From assembly GCF_021474425.1 (NCBI RefSeq), contig NZ_JAKEIP010000004.1, positions 1-64,000 on the forward strand: a stretch of 64,000 bases of DNA. The letters run 5' to 3'. This DNA is from Streptomyces muensis (GTDB taxonomy: Bacteria > Actinomycetota > Actinomycetes > Streptomycetales > Streptomycetaceae). Shown piece after piece: positions 23,434-33,632 of this stretch (its first letter is position 1; each line of letters starts with the position of its first letter). Both the position numbers and the translations under genes were made by a program. A model generated the notes under the pieces. That model was not told the origin of the DNA. It did no database searches and saw nothing but the letters and a program-made list of their open reading frames with translations.

Positions 23434-25451
23434 CCCCGTCAGCATCGCCGGCCACCGCGCCGACCGCCGCCGAGCGGCCCGCTCCCTCCGTGCCCGGCGT
23501 CGGCCGGCGCCTGCTGCGCCGCCCGGCGGCCGTGACAGCCATCGTCTTCCTCGCTGCCGTGATCGCGGCGGTGCTGCTGGCACCCGTCATAGCCCCGTAC
23601 GACCCCCTCGCGCAGGATCTGCAGAACATACTGGCGCCGCCCAGCGCGGCGCATCCGCTGGGCACGGACACTCTCGGCCGCGACGTGCTGAGCCGGCTGC
23701 TGTTCGGAGGGCGCAGCACACTGACGGGCGCGGCGGAAGCACTCGTCGTCCTGCTCCTCATCGGCGTTCCGGTGGGTGTGAGCTGCGGCTACTTCAAGGG
23801 AGCGTACGACGCCGCCGTCATGCGCGTCGTCGACGTCCTGCAGTCGATTCCGGTGATCATCCTGCTGCTGGTGGTGCTGTCGGTGTTCGCCGACAGCGAG
23901 TCCGCGGCCATGATCACCCTGGGTCTGCTGGGGCTTCCCGGGCTGATCCGCGTCCTGAGGGGCAACACCATGGTGCTGCGCGACACCCTCTACGTCCGGG
24001 CGGCGCGCTCGACGGGACTCACCGAACTCCAACTGGTGCGCCGTCATGTGCTGCCCAGGCTGGTCGGTCCGGTCATCGTCCAGAGTTCGCTCTTCGCCTC
24101 CTCGGTGGTGCTGGCCGAGACCGGTCTCGGATATCTCGGTTTCGGAGTCCAGCCGCCGGCACCCTCCTGGGGCAACATGGTCGGTGAGGCGGCCGGGGTG
24201 ATCGACCGCCAGGCGTGGCTGCTGGTGCCGTCGGGGGCACTCATCGCGCTGCTGGTGCTGGCTCTCGGCGTGCTCGGCGACGGGCTGCGTGACGCCTCGG
24301 CCGAGGCGTGGTCCGGTCTGCCCGCCGCCCGCCCGGCCAGGCGCCGGCGATCCGCCGGTCCGGGGCGGGAGAAGGCCGGTCCGGCCGAAACCCGGCGTGA
24401 CGGGAGCGAGCGACGTTCCGGTGAAACCTCCGCTCCATCCGAGCGGCGTGCTCCGGCCGATGGTGCTCTGCTGTCGGTGCGGAACCTGACGGTGGCCGTT
24501 CCCCTCGGCGGTGAGCTCACGACCGTCGTCCGCGACATCGACCTGGATGTCCTGCCCGGCCAGACGGTCGGGCTCGTCGGTGAGTCCGGCTGCGGCAAGA
24601 CCGTGACGGCCATGGCGGTGCTCGGGCTGCTCAGAGGCGGTGGCCGGATCACCGCCGGACAGGTCCTCTTCGAGGGCCGGGACCTCGTGGGCTTGAGCGG
24701 GCGCGAACTGCGTGCCGTCCGGGGGACGGGCATCGGGCTGATCGCCCAGGACCCGATCGGCAGCCTGGACCCGGGGTTCACCATCGGTTCACAGCTCGCC
24801 GAGGTCGTCCGACTCTACGAGCGGTGTTCCCGCGGGCGTGCGAAGGCCCGCGCCGTGGAGCTGCTGTCCCTCGTCCGCATTCCCGAACCCGCGGCCGTGG
24901 CCGCCCGCTACCCGCACCAGGTGTCCGGCGGCATGGCGCAGCGGGTCGGCATCGCGCTGGCCCTGGCCGGCAGTCCTCGTCTGCTGATCGCCGACGAGCC
25001 CACGACCGCACTCGATGTGACCGTGCAGGCGGAGATCCTCGATCTGCTGCTCTCCCTGCGGGACGAGAAGGGCATGGCGCTCATCCTCGTCACCCACGAC
25101 TGGGGCGTCCTGGCGGATGTGTGCGACGAGGCCGTGGTGATGTACGCCGGCGAGGTCGTCGAACGTTCCCCGGTGGACGAGGTGTTCCGCATGCCCGTGC
25201 ACCCGTACACGACGGCCCTGCTCGAATCCAACCCCGCCTCGACGGTCCGCGGGAGCCGTCTCGACGCCATCGGCGGCACCGTGCCGCCGCCGGGCGCCTG
25301 GCCCGACGGCTGCCATTTCCAGGACCGTTGCGGTCTCGTCCAGGACGTCTGCCGTACCTCCCCCGTGGCATTGCGTCCTCTCCCCGACGGTCGTAGCAGC
25401 CGGTGTCTGCGGCATGATGACGCCGCCCGGCTCAGGAAGGTCAGCCCATGA
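23430..25451 (+). CDS. Fused ABC permease (DppC) and ATP-binding protein (DppD)
   Basis: The protein has 673 residues in two fused parts. Residues 1-290 are a DppC-type permease ('[20 protein letters not shown]', EAA loop '[20 protein letters not shown]', five or six membrane segments). A charged Arg/Glu/Pro linker of about 50 residues (296-346) follows. Residues 347-673 are a DppD-type ATPase with Walker A GESGCGKT (384-391), a Q-loop, the signature VSGGMAQRV, Walker [14 protein letters not shown] and the H-loop in LVTHDWGV. The end has the oligopeptide C-terminal Cys motif ([14 protein letters not shown]). The fusion fixes permease and ATPase in one chain. It is coupled by ATGA to both neighbours. 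Confidence 0.92.
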   Translation: MTPSASPATAPTAAERPAPSVPGVGRRLLRRPAAVTAIVFLAAVIAAVLLAPVIAPYDPLAQDLQNILAPPSAAHPLGTDTLGRDVLSRLLFGGRSTLTGAAEALVVLLLIGVPVGVSCGYFKGAYDAAVMRVVDVLQSIPVIILLLVVLSVFADSESAAMITLGLLGLPGLIRVLRGNTMVLRDTLYVRAARSTGLTELQLVRRHVLPRLVGPVIVQSSLFASSVVLAETGLGYLGFGVQPPAPSWGNMVGEAAGVIDRQAWLLVPSGALIALLVLALGVLGDGLRDASAEAWSGLPAARPARRRRSAGPGREKAGPAETRRDGSERRSGETSAPSERRAPADGALLSVRNLTVAVPLGGELTTVVRDIDLDVLPGQTVGLVGESGCGKTVTAMAVLGLLRGGGRITAGQVLFEGRDLVGLSGRELRAVRGTGIGLIAQDPIGSLDPGFTIGSQLAEVVRLYERCSRGRAKARAVELLSLVRIPEPAAVAARYPHQVSGGMAQRVGIALALAGSPRLLIADEPTTALDVTVQAEILDLLLSLRDEKGMALILVTHDWGVLADVCDEAVVMYAGEVVERSPVDEVFRMPVHPYTTALLESNPASTVRGSRLDAIGGTVPPPGAWPDGCHFQDRCGLVQDVCRTSPVALRPLPDGRSSRCLRHDDAARLRKVSP

Positions 25452-26470
25452 GTCCGGACCCGCGCGCCCACGGCAACGGCAGCGACATCCTGCCCGCCGC
25501 CCCGCTCCTCGAAGTGAGCGGGCTGACAGTCACCTATCCCCGCGGCCGCCGCCGGCCTCCCCTGCGCGCGGTGGACGGCGTCGATCTCGTGCTCGACGCG
25601 GGCCGTACCGTCGGTGTCGTCGGTGAGTCGGGCTCCGGCAAGAGCACACTCGGTTCCGCCATTCTCGGTCTCGTCACCCCTTCCGCGGGGTCCGTCCGTT
25701 TCCGGGGACGTGACATCACACGGCTGGGCGGAGCCGACCGCCGGGAACTCGCCCGTGATCTGCAGGTGGTCTTCCAGGACCCCTACGGCTCGCTCAATCC
25801 CACCCAGACCATCGGTGCCACCCTCGCCGAACCCCTCCGGCTGAACCTCAAGTGGGACGCCGAGCGGGCCTGGGACCGTGTGGAGGACGTGCTGCGCCGC
25901 GTGGGCATGCCGCCCGGCACCGCGCACCGCTACCCCGCGCAGTTCTCCGGAGGCCAGCGTCAGCGCATCGCGATCGCCCGTGCGCTGACGATGGAACCCG
26001 CACTGGTCGTCTGCGACGAACCGGTCAGCGCGCTGGACCTGTCCGTCCAGGCACAGGTACTGAACCTGCTGGCAGATCTTCAGTCGGAACTCGGTATCGC
26101 CTATCTCTTCATCTCGCACGACCTGTCGGTGGTCCGTCACATGTGTGACGACGTCGTGGTCATGTACCGCGGCCGGATCGTGGAGAGCGGACCCGCCGAC
26201 CGGATCCATGAGCGCCCCGGACATCCGTACACCCGGGCGCTGGTGGACGCCGCACCGCTGCCCGACCCCGCTGCGCAGCGCCGGCGGCGTGCCCGCCGCG
26301 CCGCATCGCGAACACCTGATCAGCAGGCCCTCCTCGGCAGCGGACCGGGCTGCGCCTACGCCCCGCGATGCTCGCTCGTCCAGGATTCCTGCCTGACCAC
26401 GGTCCCCCCTCTGGAACGTTCCCGGGACGGGCATCTCGTGGCGTGCGTACGACGTGACGAGGCGCCGTGA
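25448..26470 (+). CDS. ABC transporter ATP-binding protein (DppF/OppF type)
   Basis: A 340-residue second ATPase of the importer. Walker A is GESGSGKST, the Q-loop is [12 protein letters not shown] (OppF hallmark), the signature is FSGGQRQRI, Walker B is [12 protein letters not shown] and the H-loop is [10 protein letters not shown]. It has an oligopeptide-transporter C-terminal motif with cysteines ([14 protein letters not shown]). It pairs with the ATPase half of the preceding fusion and powers uptake. It overlaps that gene by ATGA. Confidence 0.92.
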   Translation: MSPDPRAHGNGSDILPAAPLLEVSGLTVTYPRGRRRPPLRAVDGVDLVLDAGRTVGVVGESGSGKSTLGSAILGLVTPSAGSVRFRGRDITRLGGADRRELARDLQVVFQDPYGSLNPTQTIGATLAEPLRLNLKWDAERAWDRVEDVLRRVGMPPGTAHRYPAQFSGGQRQRIAIARALTMEPALVVCDEPVSALDLSVQAQVLNLLADLQSELGIAYLFISHDLSVVRHMCDDVVVMYRGRIVESGPADRIHERPGHPYTRALVDAAPLPDPAAQRRRRARRAASRTPDQQALLGSGPGCAYAPRCSLVQDSCLTTVPPLERSRDGHLVACVRRDEAP

Positions 26471-26560
26471 GGCATCGGGGCGGTGTGCCGTACCCGGCGG
26501 ACGAGTACGGCACTGCTCTGACAGCAGAGGAATCGAACGGGTGGGGAGAGACGAAAACCG

Positions 26561-27562
26561 ATGAGCAACGACAGCATCACCATTTACGACGTGGCATCGA
26601 GAGCCGGTGTCAGCATCAGCACCGTGTCCAACGTGCTCAACAAGCCGAAGCGGGTGAACGCGGATACCCGCGGCCGGGTACTCGCGATCATCGACGAACT
26701 GGGTTTCGTGCCCCGGGACGCCGCGATCAGCCGGGCTCGTAGGGGCGTCGGACGCATTGGAGTGATCGCGCCCTTCACCGCTCACGAGTCGTTCCGCCGC
26801 CGGTTGATCGGCGTGCTGAAGGAGGCTTCCGAGCAGGGCAGCGAGGTCGTCGTCTGGGACGAGGCGTCGGCGGCCGCGACGACATCCCCCCTGCTGTCGT
26901 CCCTGCCGGTCAGGCGCCGCCTGGACGGCCTGCTCATCATGGGACTGCCCGTGGACAGCGCCGTGGTGGACCGGCTCATCGGTACCAACCTGCCCGCCGT
27001 TCTGGTCGACACGAGCCACCCACGTCTGAGCTCGGTGACCGTCAACGACATCACGGGCGGATACCTGGCCGCCCGTCACCTCCTCGGCCTGGGGCACCGG
27101 CACATCACGGTGGTCGGTGAGCAACAGGTATCGGACCAGTATGTCTCCCAGGGCCAACGGCGATTCGCCGGCATCGAGCGAGCACTCGCCGAGGCCGGGC
27201 TGCCCCCCTCACACATGGAGCGGGTCGTCGCACCGGGTACGGACGTGTCGGCCGGGCGCGCGGTGGTCGCCGCGCTGTGGGCAGCGGGCCGGAGGCCCAC
27301 CGCGTTCTTCGGGCACTCCGACGAACTCGCCGCCGGAATCCTCGCGGAACTGCGTTCCCTGGGCGCCGAGACACCCACCGGTGTCGGTGTCGTCGGCTAT
27401 GACGACGGCCCACTGGCGGAGGCACTCCGCATGACCAGTGTGCGCCAACCACTTGAGGAGAGCGGGCGGTTGGCGACCCGGATGCTGTACACCCGCATCG
27501 CGGGGCCGCAGCCCGTGGGGGATACCGTCCTCGATCCCGAGGTGATCGTCCGCGGTACATGA
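26561..27562 (+). CDS. LacI family transcriptional regulator
   Basis: A 333-residue protein with the LacI helix-turn-helix at residues 6-26 ([21 protein letters not shown]) and hinge helix. A periplasmic-binding-protein-like sensor domain follows, with 'GVIAPF', 'VDGLL'-type strands, '[21 protein letters not shown]' and the end '[20 protein letters not shown]'. It lies 90 bases after the importer operon and before an HSL esterase. It probably represses the importer and both esterases through the palindromes at 20615 and 20725. The effector is probably a transported compound or its hydrolysis product. Confidence 0.92.
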   Translation: MSNDSITIYDVASRAGVSISTVSNVLNKPKRVNADTRGRVLAIIDELGFVPRDAAISRARRGVGRIGVIAPFTAHESFRRRLIGVLKEASEQGSEVVVWDEASAAATTSPLLSSLPVRRRLDGLLIMGLPVDSAVVDRLIGTNLPAVLVDTSHPRLSSVTVNDITGGYLAARHLLGLGHRHITVVGEQQVSDQYVSQGQRRFAGIERALAEAGLPPSHMERVVAPGTDVSAGRAVVAALWAAGRRPTAFFGHSDELAAGILAELRSLGAETPTGVGVVGYDDGPLAEALRMTSVRQPLEESGRLATRMLYTRIAGPQPVGDTVLDPEVIVRGT

Positions 27563-27604
27563 GACCGCGGCCCCGAGACCTCCTTCGGAAGGAAAGCGTT
27601 ACAA

Positions 27605-28600
27605 GTGACCCCGGAACTCGAAGCGTTCATTCGCTCCCTCATCCAGGTCGTACCGACCGATGAGCTGGCATGGCCCGAACCCGCGCCCGCCACCCCGTCG
27701 GATCGGCACGACTGGGAGCTGCGTGTCGCGTCCCTGCGCGAGGCGCACAACCAGCGGACCCTCGACGTCGCGTCGGCGGCGGGCACCCTGCTGCCCTTCT
27801 CACCGCCCACGGCCGAGGTGTCGGTGCCGGTCGAAGGCGGGCAGGTGACAGCGCAGGTGTACGCGCCGTCCGGCGAACCGGGTCCGCACCCGGCCGTCGT
27901 CCACTTCCACGGTGGCGGCTTCTGGATGGGCGACGGTTCGGTGCTGCGCCGGCTCGACGGTCCGTGGTGCCACCAGCTGGCTCAGGACCTCAACGCCGTG
28001 GTCATCAACGTGGACTACCGCCTGGCACCCGAGCACAGGTTTCCCGTACCCGTCGAGGACGGATACGCGGTGGTCCGCTGGGTGTCCGAGAACAGCGCCG
28101 CCCTCGGTGTCGACCCGGAACGCGTCGCTGTCCACGGCGTCAGTGCGGGTGCCTTCGTCGCGGCGACCGTCTGTCTCCTCGCCCGCGCGCGTTCCGGCCC
28201 GCCGATCCGGTTCCAGGCGCTGATGGCTCCCGCCGTTCTCGTCGATCCGGCGGCCCGCTACCCCGCGGTCTCCTCCCTGCCCGGACTCGACGAGGCGGAG
28301 ATACGCCGCTGTGCCGAGCTTCTGATGGGGCCTGAGCCGTACGACCCGAGGTCGGTCTCGCCGCTGCTCGCGGAGGACATGTCCGGTCTTCCCGACGCTT
28401 TCGTGGCGACGTGCGCGTTCGACGTCCTGTGCGCCGACGGTGAGCGGTACGCCCAGCGGCTGTCGGACGCCGGTGTGCAGGTGACCGCCCGACGCTACGA
28501 CGCCGTCCATGTCATCGCCCGTCCGGAGACCGACGCGCAGCGCTACGCCGACCTTCTCTCGGCTCTGCGCGGTGCTCTGGCACCGCGACCACGGGACTGA
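27605..28600 (+). CDS. Alpha/beta hydrolase fold-3 (HSL-type) esterase
   Basis: The protein has 331 residues from a GTG at 27605 (GGAAGGAAAG upstream). HSL motifs: HFHGGGFWMGDG, HGVSAGAFVAATV (nucleophile in GVSAG), the acid Asp in 'ATCAFDVLCADGERY' and the base His in 'YDAVHVI'. It is in the same direction as and 42 bases after the LacI gene, so it is probably part of that unit. It resembles the esterase at 19427 in its N-terminal region (REAHNQRTL..AA) and overall length, consistent with an old duplication. Confidence 0.87.
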   Translation: MTPELEAFIRSLIQVVPTDELAWPEPAPATPSDRHDWELRVASLREAHNQRTLDVASAAGTLLPFSPPTAEVSVPVEGGQVTAQVYAPSGEPGPHPAVVHFHGGGFWMGDGSVLRRLDGPWCHQLAQDLNAVVINVDYRLAPEHRFPVPVEDGYAVVRWVSENSAALGVDPERVAVHGVSAGAFVAATVCLLARARSGPPIRFQALMAPAVLVDPAARYPAVSSLPGLDEAEIRRCAELLMGPEPYDPRSVSPLLAEDMSGLPDAFVATCAFDVLCADGERYAQRLSDAGVQVTARRYDAVHVIARPETDAQRYADLLSALRGALAPRPRD

Positions 28601-28732
28601 CCGGCCGGACGGCGGGCAGCGGCCTCTCGCCGGCTTCGGGAGACGGCTTGCCCGCCGACACGGACAACCAGGCGAATCACCCCGGACCACGGGGCCAACG
28701 ACGAGTCACACCACACCGAAAGGAGCAGTGCC

Positions 28733-30277
28733 ATGTTGAACCTCGCCCTGATGTTGGAGTCGTCCACGCGCCTCCACCCCGATCGGACCGCAGTGGTGTG
28801 TGGTGATCGCCGACTCACCTACGCGGAGGTGAACGCCCGCGCCAACCAGGTGGCGAACCTGCTGCGCCACCGGGGCATACAGCCCGGTGACCGGGTGGCG
28901 CTGTCCTGCCCCAACATCGAACAGTTCCCCGTGGTCTACTACGGCATCCTCAAGGCCGGCGCCGTCGTCGTGCCCGTCAACGTGCTCCTGACGGCCCGGG
29001 AGGTCGCCTACCACCTGGAGGACTCGGGAGCCACCGCGTACTTCTGCTTCGAAGGCACGCCGGAACTGCCGCTCGGGGAGACCGGATGGACGGGCTTCTC
29101 CGCGGTCGACACCTGCGCGCATTTCTTCCTCGTGACAGCCGACGACCGCACCGACTCCCCCGTGCCCGGAGTCCTCACCCTGGCCAGAGCCCTGGAACGG
29201 ATGCCGACCGAGTTCACCTCGGTCGCCACCGACCCGTCGGACACCGCGCTGATCCTCTACACGAGCGGTACCACCGGGCAGCCGAAGGGCGCCGAACTCA
29301 CCCACAGCAACGTGGTACTCAATGTGCTGACCTGCCACCGGACCTTCGGCACCCGACCTCATGACGTCCACCTGGTCGCTCTGCCGCTGTTCCACACCTT
29401 CGGCCAGACAGTGCAGATGAACGCCGGTTTCGGTGCCGGGGCAACCCTGGTTCTGCTGCCCCGGTTCGACGCCGTCACGGCTCTGCGGCTGATGCAGCGG
29501 GAGAAGGTCACCGTGTTCGCCGGGGTGCCCACCATGTACTGGGGGCTGCTCGGAGCCGATCACTCCGCCGTCGATCTCGCCGTGATCGCCGCCGAGCTGC
29601 GCCTTGCACTCTCCGGCGGCGCCGCGCTGCCGGTGGAGATCCTGGCCCAGGTGCAGGACGTGCTCGGCGTGCGCATCCACGAGGGGTACGGACTGTCGGA
29701 GACAAGCCCGCTCGCCACCTTCAACCATCCGGACCGGGAGACGAAGGCCGGCTCGATCGGCGAGCCTGTCTGGGGAGTCGAGCTACGGCTGATCGACGGC
29801 GACTGGGACGACGTGCCCGCAGATGCCGTTGGAGAGATCGCCATCCGCGGCCACAACATCATGAAGGGGTACCTCAACCGTCCCGATGCCACCGCGGAGG
29901 CCGTCCGGGACGGCTGGTTCCGCACCGGTGACCTGGCCCGTCGCGACGCCGACGGCTACTACTTCATCGTCGACCGGGCCAAGGACATGATCGTGCGCGG
30001 TGGGTTCAACGTGTATCCACGCGAACTGGAAGAAACGATCATGACCCACCCCGGGGTCAGCCTCGTAGCCGTCGTCGGAGTGCCGCACGAGTCCCACGGC
30101 GAGGAGGTGAAGGCCTACGTGATCAAGAAGTCCGGAGCCCTGCTCGACGAGGCCTCGCTGATCGCCTGGTGCAAGGACAACATGGCCTCCTACAAATACC
30201 CCCGGATCGTGGAGTTCCGCGAGGCACTGCCCATGACGGCCACCGGCAAGCTGCTCAAGCGGGCCCTCCGCCCGTGA
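28733..30277 (+). CDS. Long-chain acyl-CoA ligase (AMP-forming)
   Basis: A 514-residue member of the ANL superfamily. The P-loop is LYTSGTTGQPKGAELTH, the A5 region is HEGYGLSETSP, A7 is WFRTGDLARRDADGYYFIVDRAKDMI, and A10 has the catalytic Lys in MTATGKLLKRAL. It activates a carboxylic acid to an acyl-AMP and then an acyl-CoA in the cytoplasm. AAGGAG precedes the ATG. Gene order (LacI, esterase, ligase) suggests that the acid released by the esterase is activated here, but the 132-base gap leaves a separate promoter possible. The terminator at 30378-30413 follows. Confidence 0.9.
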   Translation: MLNLALMLESSTRLHPDRTAVVCGDRRLTYAEVNARANQVANLLRHRGIQPGDRVALSCPNIEQFPVVYYGILKAGAVVVPVNVLLTAREVAYHLEDSGATAYFCFEGTPELPLGETGWTGFSAVDTCAHFFLVTADDRTDSPVPGVLTLARALERMPTEFTSVATDPSDTALILYTSGTTGQPKGAELTHSNVVLNVLTCHRTFGTRPHDVHLVALPLFHTFGQTVQMNAGFGAGATLVLLPRFDAVTALRLMQREKVTVFAGVPTMYWGLLGADHSAVDLAVIAAELRLALSGGAALPVEILAQVQDVLGVRIHEGYGLSETSPLATFNHPDRETKAGSIGEPVWGVELRLIDGDWDDVPADAVGEIAIRGHNIMKGYLNRPDATAEAVRDGWFRTGDLARRDADGYYFIVDRAKDMIVRGGFNVYPRELEETIMTHPGVSLVAVVGVPHESHGEEVKAYVIKKSGALLDEASLIAWCKDNMASYKYPRIVEFREALPMTATGKLLKRALRP

Positions 30278-30377
30278 AGGGCCGCCGGCACACGCGGAGA
30301 TCTCCGTGGCACCCGAGCAGTCCGCCCGCGGCGTGATCGCGGGTCACTTCCTGCTTGGTCTCGCCACGGCCCAAGCC

Positions 30378-30413
30378 GCCCGTACGGGCTCGTCCTGCCG
30401 AGCCCGTACGGGC
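30378..30413. terminator. Perfect hairpin terminator after the acyl-CoA ligase
   Basis: GCCCGTACGGGCTCG at 30378-30392 pairs perfectly with CGAGCCCGTACGGGC at 30399-30413 around a six-base loop. It ends the transcription unit before the GH15 gene. Confidence 0.8.
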
Positions 30414-30451
30414 ACCCACCACAAAGACAGCAGACTCAACGAAGGAACCAC

Positions 30452-32251
30452 ATGTCCAGGCGCATCGAGGACTTCGGCCTCGTCAGCGATATGCAGACCG
30501 CAGCCCTCATCGGCCGGGACGGCTCAGTGGAGTGGGCTTGCCTGCCGCGCTTCGACTCCCCCGCCGTCTTCGCCCGCCTGCTCGGAACCGAGGACAACGG
30601 TTTCTGGCGTATCAGCCCGGCCGGTACCACCGCGCCGGCGGTGGCCGACCGACGCCAGTACCGTGGCGAGTCACTCGTCCTGGAGTCGCAATGGGTCACG
30701 GCCGACGGCATCGTGAACGTCGTCGACTTCATGCCACCCCGCGACTCGGGCGCCCCGCAACTCGTCCGCGTCGTCGAGGGTGTCAGCGGACGGGTGCACA
30801 TGAGCTCCCGCTTGCGAATACGCATGGAGTACGGCTCCGTCGTCCCCTGGGTTGTCACCCGGGGCGGACGCACCCAGGCCGTCGCCGGGCCGCACGCCCT
30901 GTGGCTGGACGGCGATGTCCCCACCTACGGCCAGGACCTGACGACATGTGCCGACTTCACGGTCTCCGCCGGACAACGCGTGGCCTTCGTTCTGAGCTGG
31001 CAGCACTCCCACGCGGAGGCACCGGCCGTCCCGGACGCCGAGAAGGCGCTGGAGGAGACGGAGAAGTACTGGGCCGACTGGGCCTCCAGGTGTTCCTACA
31101 CCGGTCCCTACCGTGAGGCGGTGGTGCGTTCCCTCATCACGCTCAAGGCGCTGACCTACGCGCCGACCGGCGCCATCGTCGCCGCCCCGACGACGTCGCT
31201 GCCGGAAGAGATCGGTGGGGTGCGCAACTGGGACTATCGCTACTGCTGGCTCCGCGACGCGGCGATCACGCTGTCCTCACTGCTGCGCACCGGCTATCAC
31301 GAGGAAGCCCGCGCGTGGTCGGCGTGGCTGGTGCGCGCGGTGGCGGGCGACCCGGAGAACCTGCAGATCATGTACGGAATCGCCGGTGAGCGCCAATTGC
31401 CGGAGAGCGAACTGGACTGGCTGCCCGGCTATGAGGGATCGCGTCCGGTGCGCATCGGGAACGGGGCTGCCGGGCAGTTGCAGCTGGACGTGTACGGCGA
31501 GGTCGCCGAGACGCTGCACCGGGCGCGCCAGGCAGGACTCCCGGCCGAGACCGGCGCCCGCCTCCAGGCCCGGCTGATCACGTTCCTCGAACGGCACTGG
31601 CATGAGCCGGACGAGGGCATCTGGGAGGTGCGCGGACCTCGACGGCACTTCGTGCACTCCAAGGTCATGGCCTGGGTGGCCGTCGACCGGACGATCCAGC
31701 TGATCGAGTCGGGGGTCATCGACGGTCCGCTGGAACGATGGCGCGTGCTCCGCGACGACATCCACCGGGATGTGTGCACGAAGGGATACGACCCGGAGCG
31801 GAACACATTCACTCAGTCATACGGCTCCTCGGAACTCGACGCGGCCCTGCTGCTCATCCCGCACATGGGTTTTCTGCCCCCCAGCGATCCGCGGGTCATC
31901 GGCACCATCGAGGCGATCCAGCGGGAGCTCCTGACCCCCGACGGCTTCGTGCTGCGCTATCCCACGTCCTCCGACGCCGACATCGACGGACTGCCCGGGG
32001 ACGAGGGCGCGTTCCTGGCCTGTTCGTTCTGGCTCGCCGAGGATCTGGCGATGATCGGCCGGGCCGACGAAGCCCGCGAACTGTTCGAGAGACTCCTCGC
32101 CCTGCGCAATGACCTCGGTCTTCTCGCCGAGGAATGGGACCCCGTGGCCCGGCGGCTGGTGGGCAACTTTCCCCAGGCCTTCTCACACGTCGCGCTGTTG
32201 GACACGGCACTGCGTCTCGGCACCACGGCCGCGGCGACCGGTCAAGCCTGA
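30452..32251 (+). CDS. Glycoside hydrolase family 15 protein (glucoamylase/trehalase-like)
   Basis: A 599-residue protein of the bacterial GH15 type. The N-terminal beta domain begins 'IEDFGLVSDMQTAALIGRDG', followed by an (alpha/alpha)6 barrel with WDYRYCWLRDA, the general acid region DEGIWEVRG and 'HFVHSKVMAWVAVDR'. The C-terminal part ends in 'NFPQAFSHVALLDTA'. Bacterial members of this branch hydrolyse alpha-glucosides such as trehalose or short maltooligosaccharides. No signal peptide, so probably intracellular trehalose or glucan turnover. GAAGGAA precedes the ATG. It stands alone between two hairpins. Confidence 0.9.
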   Translation: MSRRIEDFGLVSDMQTAALIGRDGSVEWACLPRFDSPAVFARLLGTEDNGFWRISPAGTTAPAVADRRQYRGESLVLESQWVTADGIVNVVDFMPPRDSGAPQLVRVVEGVSGRVHMSSRLRIRMEYGSVVPWVVTRGGRTQAVAGPHALWLDGDVPTYGQDLTTCADFTVSAGQRVAFVLSWQHSHAEAPAVPDAEKALEETEKYWADWASRCSYTGPYREAVVRSLITLKALTYAPTGAIVAAPTTSLPEEIGGVRNWDYRYCWLRDAAITLSSLLRTGYHEEARAWSAWLVRAVAGDPENLQIMYGIAGERQLPESELDWLPGYEGSRPVRIGNGAAGQLQLDVYGEVAETLHRARQAGLPAETGARLQARLITFLERHWHEPDEGIWEVRGPRRHFVHSKVMAWVAVDRTIQLIESGVIDGPLERWRVLRDDIHRDVCTKGYDPERNTFTQSYGSSELDAALLLIPHMGFLPPSDPRVIGTIEAIQRELLTPDGFVLRYPTSSDADIDGLPGDEGAFLACSFWLAEDLAMIGRADEARELFERLLALRNDLGLLAEEWDPVARRLVGNFPQAFSHVALLDTALRLGTTAAATGQA

Positions 32252-32266
32252 GCAAGGACATCGACG

Positions 32267-32300
32267 ATCAGGAGGCCGCGCCCCGACTCGGCCTCCTGAT
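32267..32300. terminator. Hairpin terminator between GH15 and FAD-monooxygenase genes
   Basis: ATCAGGAGGCCG at 32267-32278 pairs with CGGCCTCCTGAT at 32289-32300 around a ten-base loop. It lies between convergent genes. Confidence 0.75.
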
Positions 32301-32350
32301 TCTCCACGCTGGATCCAGTCGGCGACCGTACTGGCGTCGATTCGGTCACG

Positions 32351-33514
32351 TCATGGCCCCGCTGCCCAGAAAGCCTGGTTGAGGAAGTTCTCCACCTGTC
32401 TGAGCTGACCCGGCAGCGTTTCACGCATGTGCGCCACCGCGGCCGGCAGGGTCTCCGTGGTGACGGCCATCTCGCCGAAGAGGATCTGATGGGACACGTC
32501 CTGGACCAGCTTGACCCGCTGACAGCGACGCTCCATGAAGGCCTGCAGCGAGGCGCCGACCGCCCGACCGGTCGGGGACAGTTCCTCCGCGAGGACGACG
32601 GCGTCCTCCAACGCCATACCGGCGCCCTGTGTGAGATGCGGGGCGCAGGCGTGTGCCGCGTCGCCCAGCACGATGGTCCGCCCCTTGAACCAGGGTGAGG
32701 GCAGAAGGACCTCGCTGAGAGGGCTGTAGACGATGCCGTCGGCGCCGGAGACGCTGTCGCGCAGTTCGCCGATCAGGCCGCCGTATCCGGCCAGCCGCTC
32801 GGCGAGCATCTCGGCCATCCCGTCCGCCGGAATATGCGGATTGCCGGGCTCAGCGGTGACGTGGAGCAGGTACATGCTGTCGTCGCTGAGCGGGATGACG
32901 CCCGCCTTCGTGCCGTCGCCCTGGAACAGCATCGTATGGGTGACCTCGGCCGGTCTGGGCATGGTGAGACGCCACACCGAGTAGCCGGTGAAGACCGGCT
33001 CGTGCTCGGTGCCGAAGAGACGTCGGCGAAGCGGGGAGCGCTGGCCGTCGAAGCCGATCACGAGGTCGTAGGTCTCGGCTTTGCCGTCGGTGAGGGTGAC
33101 GTCCACGTGGTCCCCGGTGTCGTGGAGATCGTGCAGGGTCGTACCGTGAGTGACCTTGACACCGGCCTTCTCGACGGCCCCGATCAGGATGCGGTGCAGA
33201 TCGCTGCGGGACAGCGCGGTGTTGGCGGGAACGTCACCTCCGAGGGCGGACGGACAGTCGACGACGAGCCGCCCCTGCCAGTCGTAAAAGCTGTTGCGGT
33301 CGTACGGGAAACCGGCGGCGAGCACCTCGTCCAGGACACCGAGAGCACGGAGTGCCCGCAGGGAGTTGGCGGGCTGGTTGATCCCGACACCGAGAACGCC
33401 GGAGTTCTCCCGCAGCTCCACGACATCGACATCGACGCCGCGCCGGCCAAGGGCGATGGCGGCACCCAGGCCACCTATGCCCGCACCGATGATCAGAACC
33501 TTTGTCACCTGCAT
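32351..33514 (-). CDS. FAD-dependent aromatic-type monooxygenase
   Basis: A 387-residue group A flavoprotein monooxygenase. The N-terminal dinucleotide-binding motif is IGAGIGGLGAAIAL, the DG motif is GFDGQRSPLRR, and the second FAD motif is VLGDAAHACAPHLTQGAGMALED. It hydroxylates an aromatic or other ring substrate using NAD(P)H and O2. It is divergent from the LysR gene, with the site TCGAT-N7-ATCGA (33591-33607) between them. It probably prepares the ring for the extradiol dioxygenase encoded at 34659. The substrate is not predictable; salicylate-, 6-hydroxynicotinate- or 3-hydroxybenzoate-type enzymes share this pattern. Confidence 0.88.
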   Translation of the reverse strand: MQVTKVLIIGAGIGGLGAAIALGRRGVDVDVVELRENSGVLGVGINQPANSLRALRALGVLDEVLAAGFPYDRNSFYDWQGRLVVDCPSALGGDVPANTALSRSDLHRILIGAVEKAGVKVTHGTTLHDLHDTGDHVDVTLTDGKAETYDLVIGFDGQRSPLRRRLFGTEHEPVFTGYSVWRLTMPRPAEVTHTMLFQGDGTKAGVIPLSDDSMYLLHVTAEPGNPHIPADGMAEMLAERLAGYGGLIGELRDSVSGADGIVYSPLSEVLLPSPWFKGRTIVLGDAAHACAPHLTQGAGMALEDAVVLAEELSPTGRAVGASLQAFMERRCQRVKLVQDVSHQILFGEMAVTTETLPAAVAHMRETLPGQLRQVENFLNQAFWAAGP

Positions 33515-33590
33515 AGTGGCCGCCTCACGTCATTGTGGTGGAACGAGGATGACGGTATGACGGGAGTCACAGTGTTCCAAGCGATGGATA

Positions 33591-33607
33591 TCGATGGAAA
33601 CTATCGA
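33591..33607. promoter_or_regulatory. Candidate LysR binding site TCGAT-N7-ATCGA (first copy)
   Basis: TCGAT at 33591-33595 and ATCGA at 33603-33607 with a seven-base spacer, in the divergent region of the FAD-monooxygenase and LysR genes. The identical architecture recurs at 34549-34565 upstream of the dioxygenase operon. Size and dyad fit LysR-type sites. The site also overlaps the alternative LysR start at 33594, which favours the later start. Confidence 0.55.
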
Positions 33608-33632
33608 TTGCCATGATGAACGGAGCGGCACC

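Noticed and set aside
24908..27157. 749-codon minus-strand frame
   Set aside because: It runs opposite three well-supported genes (both ATPase domains and the LacI gene) and has no recognisable domain.
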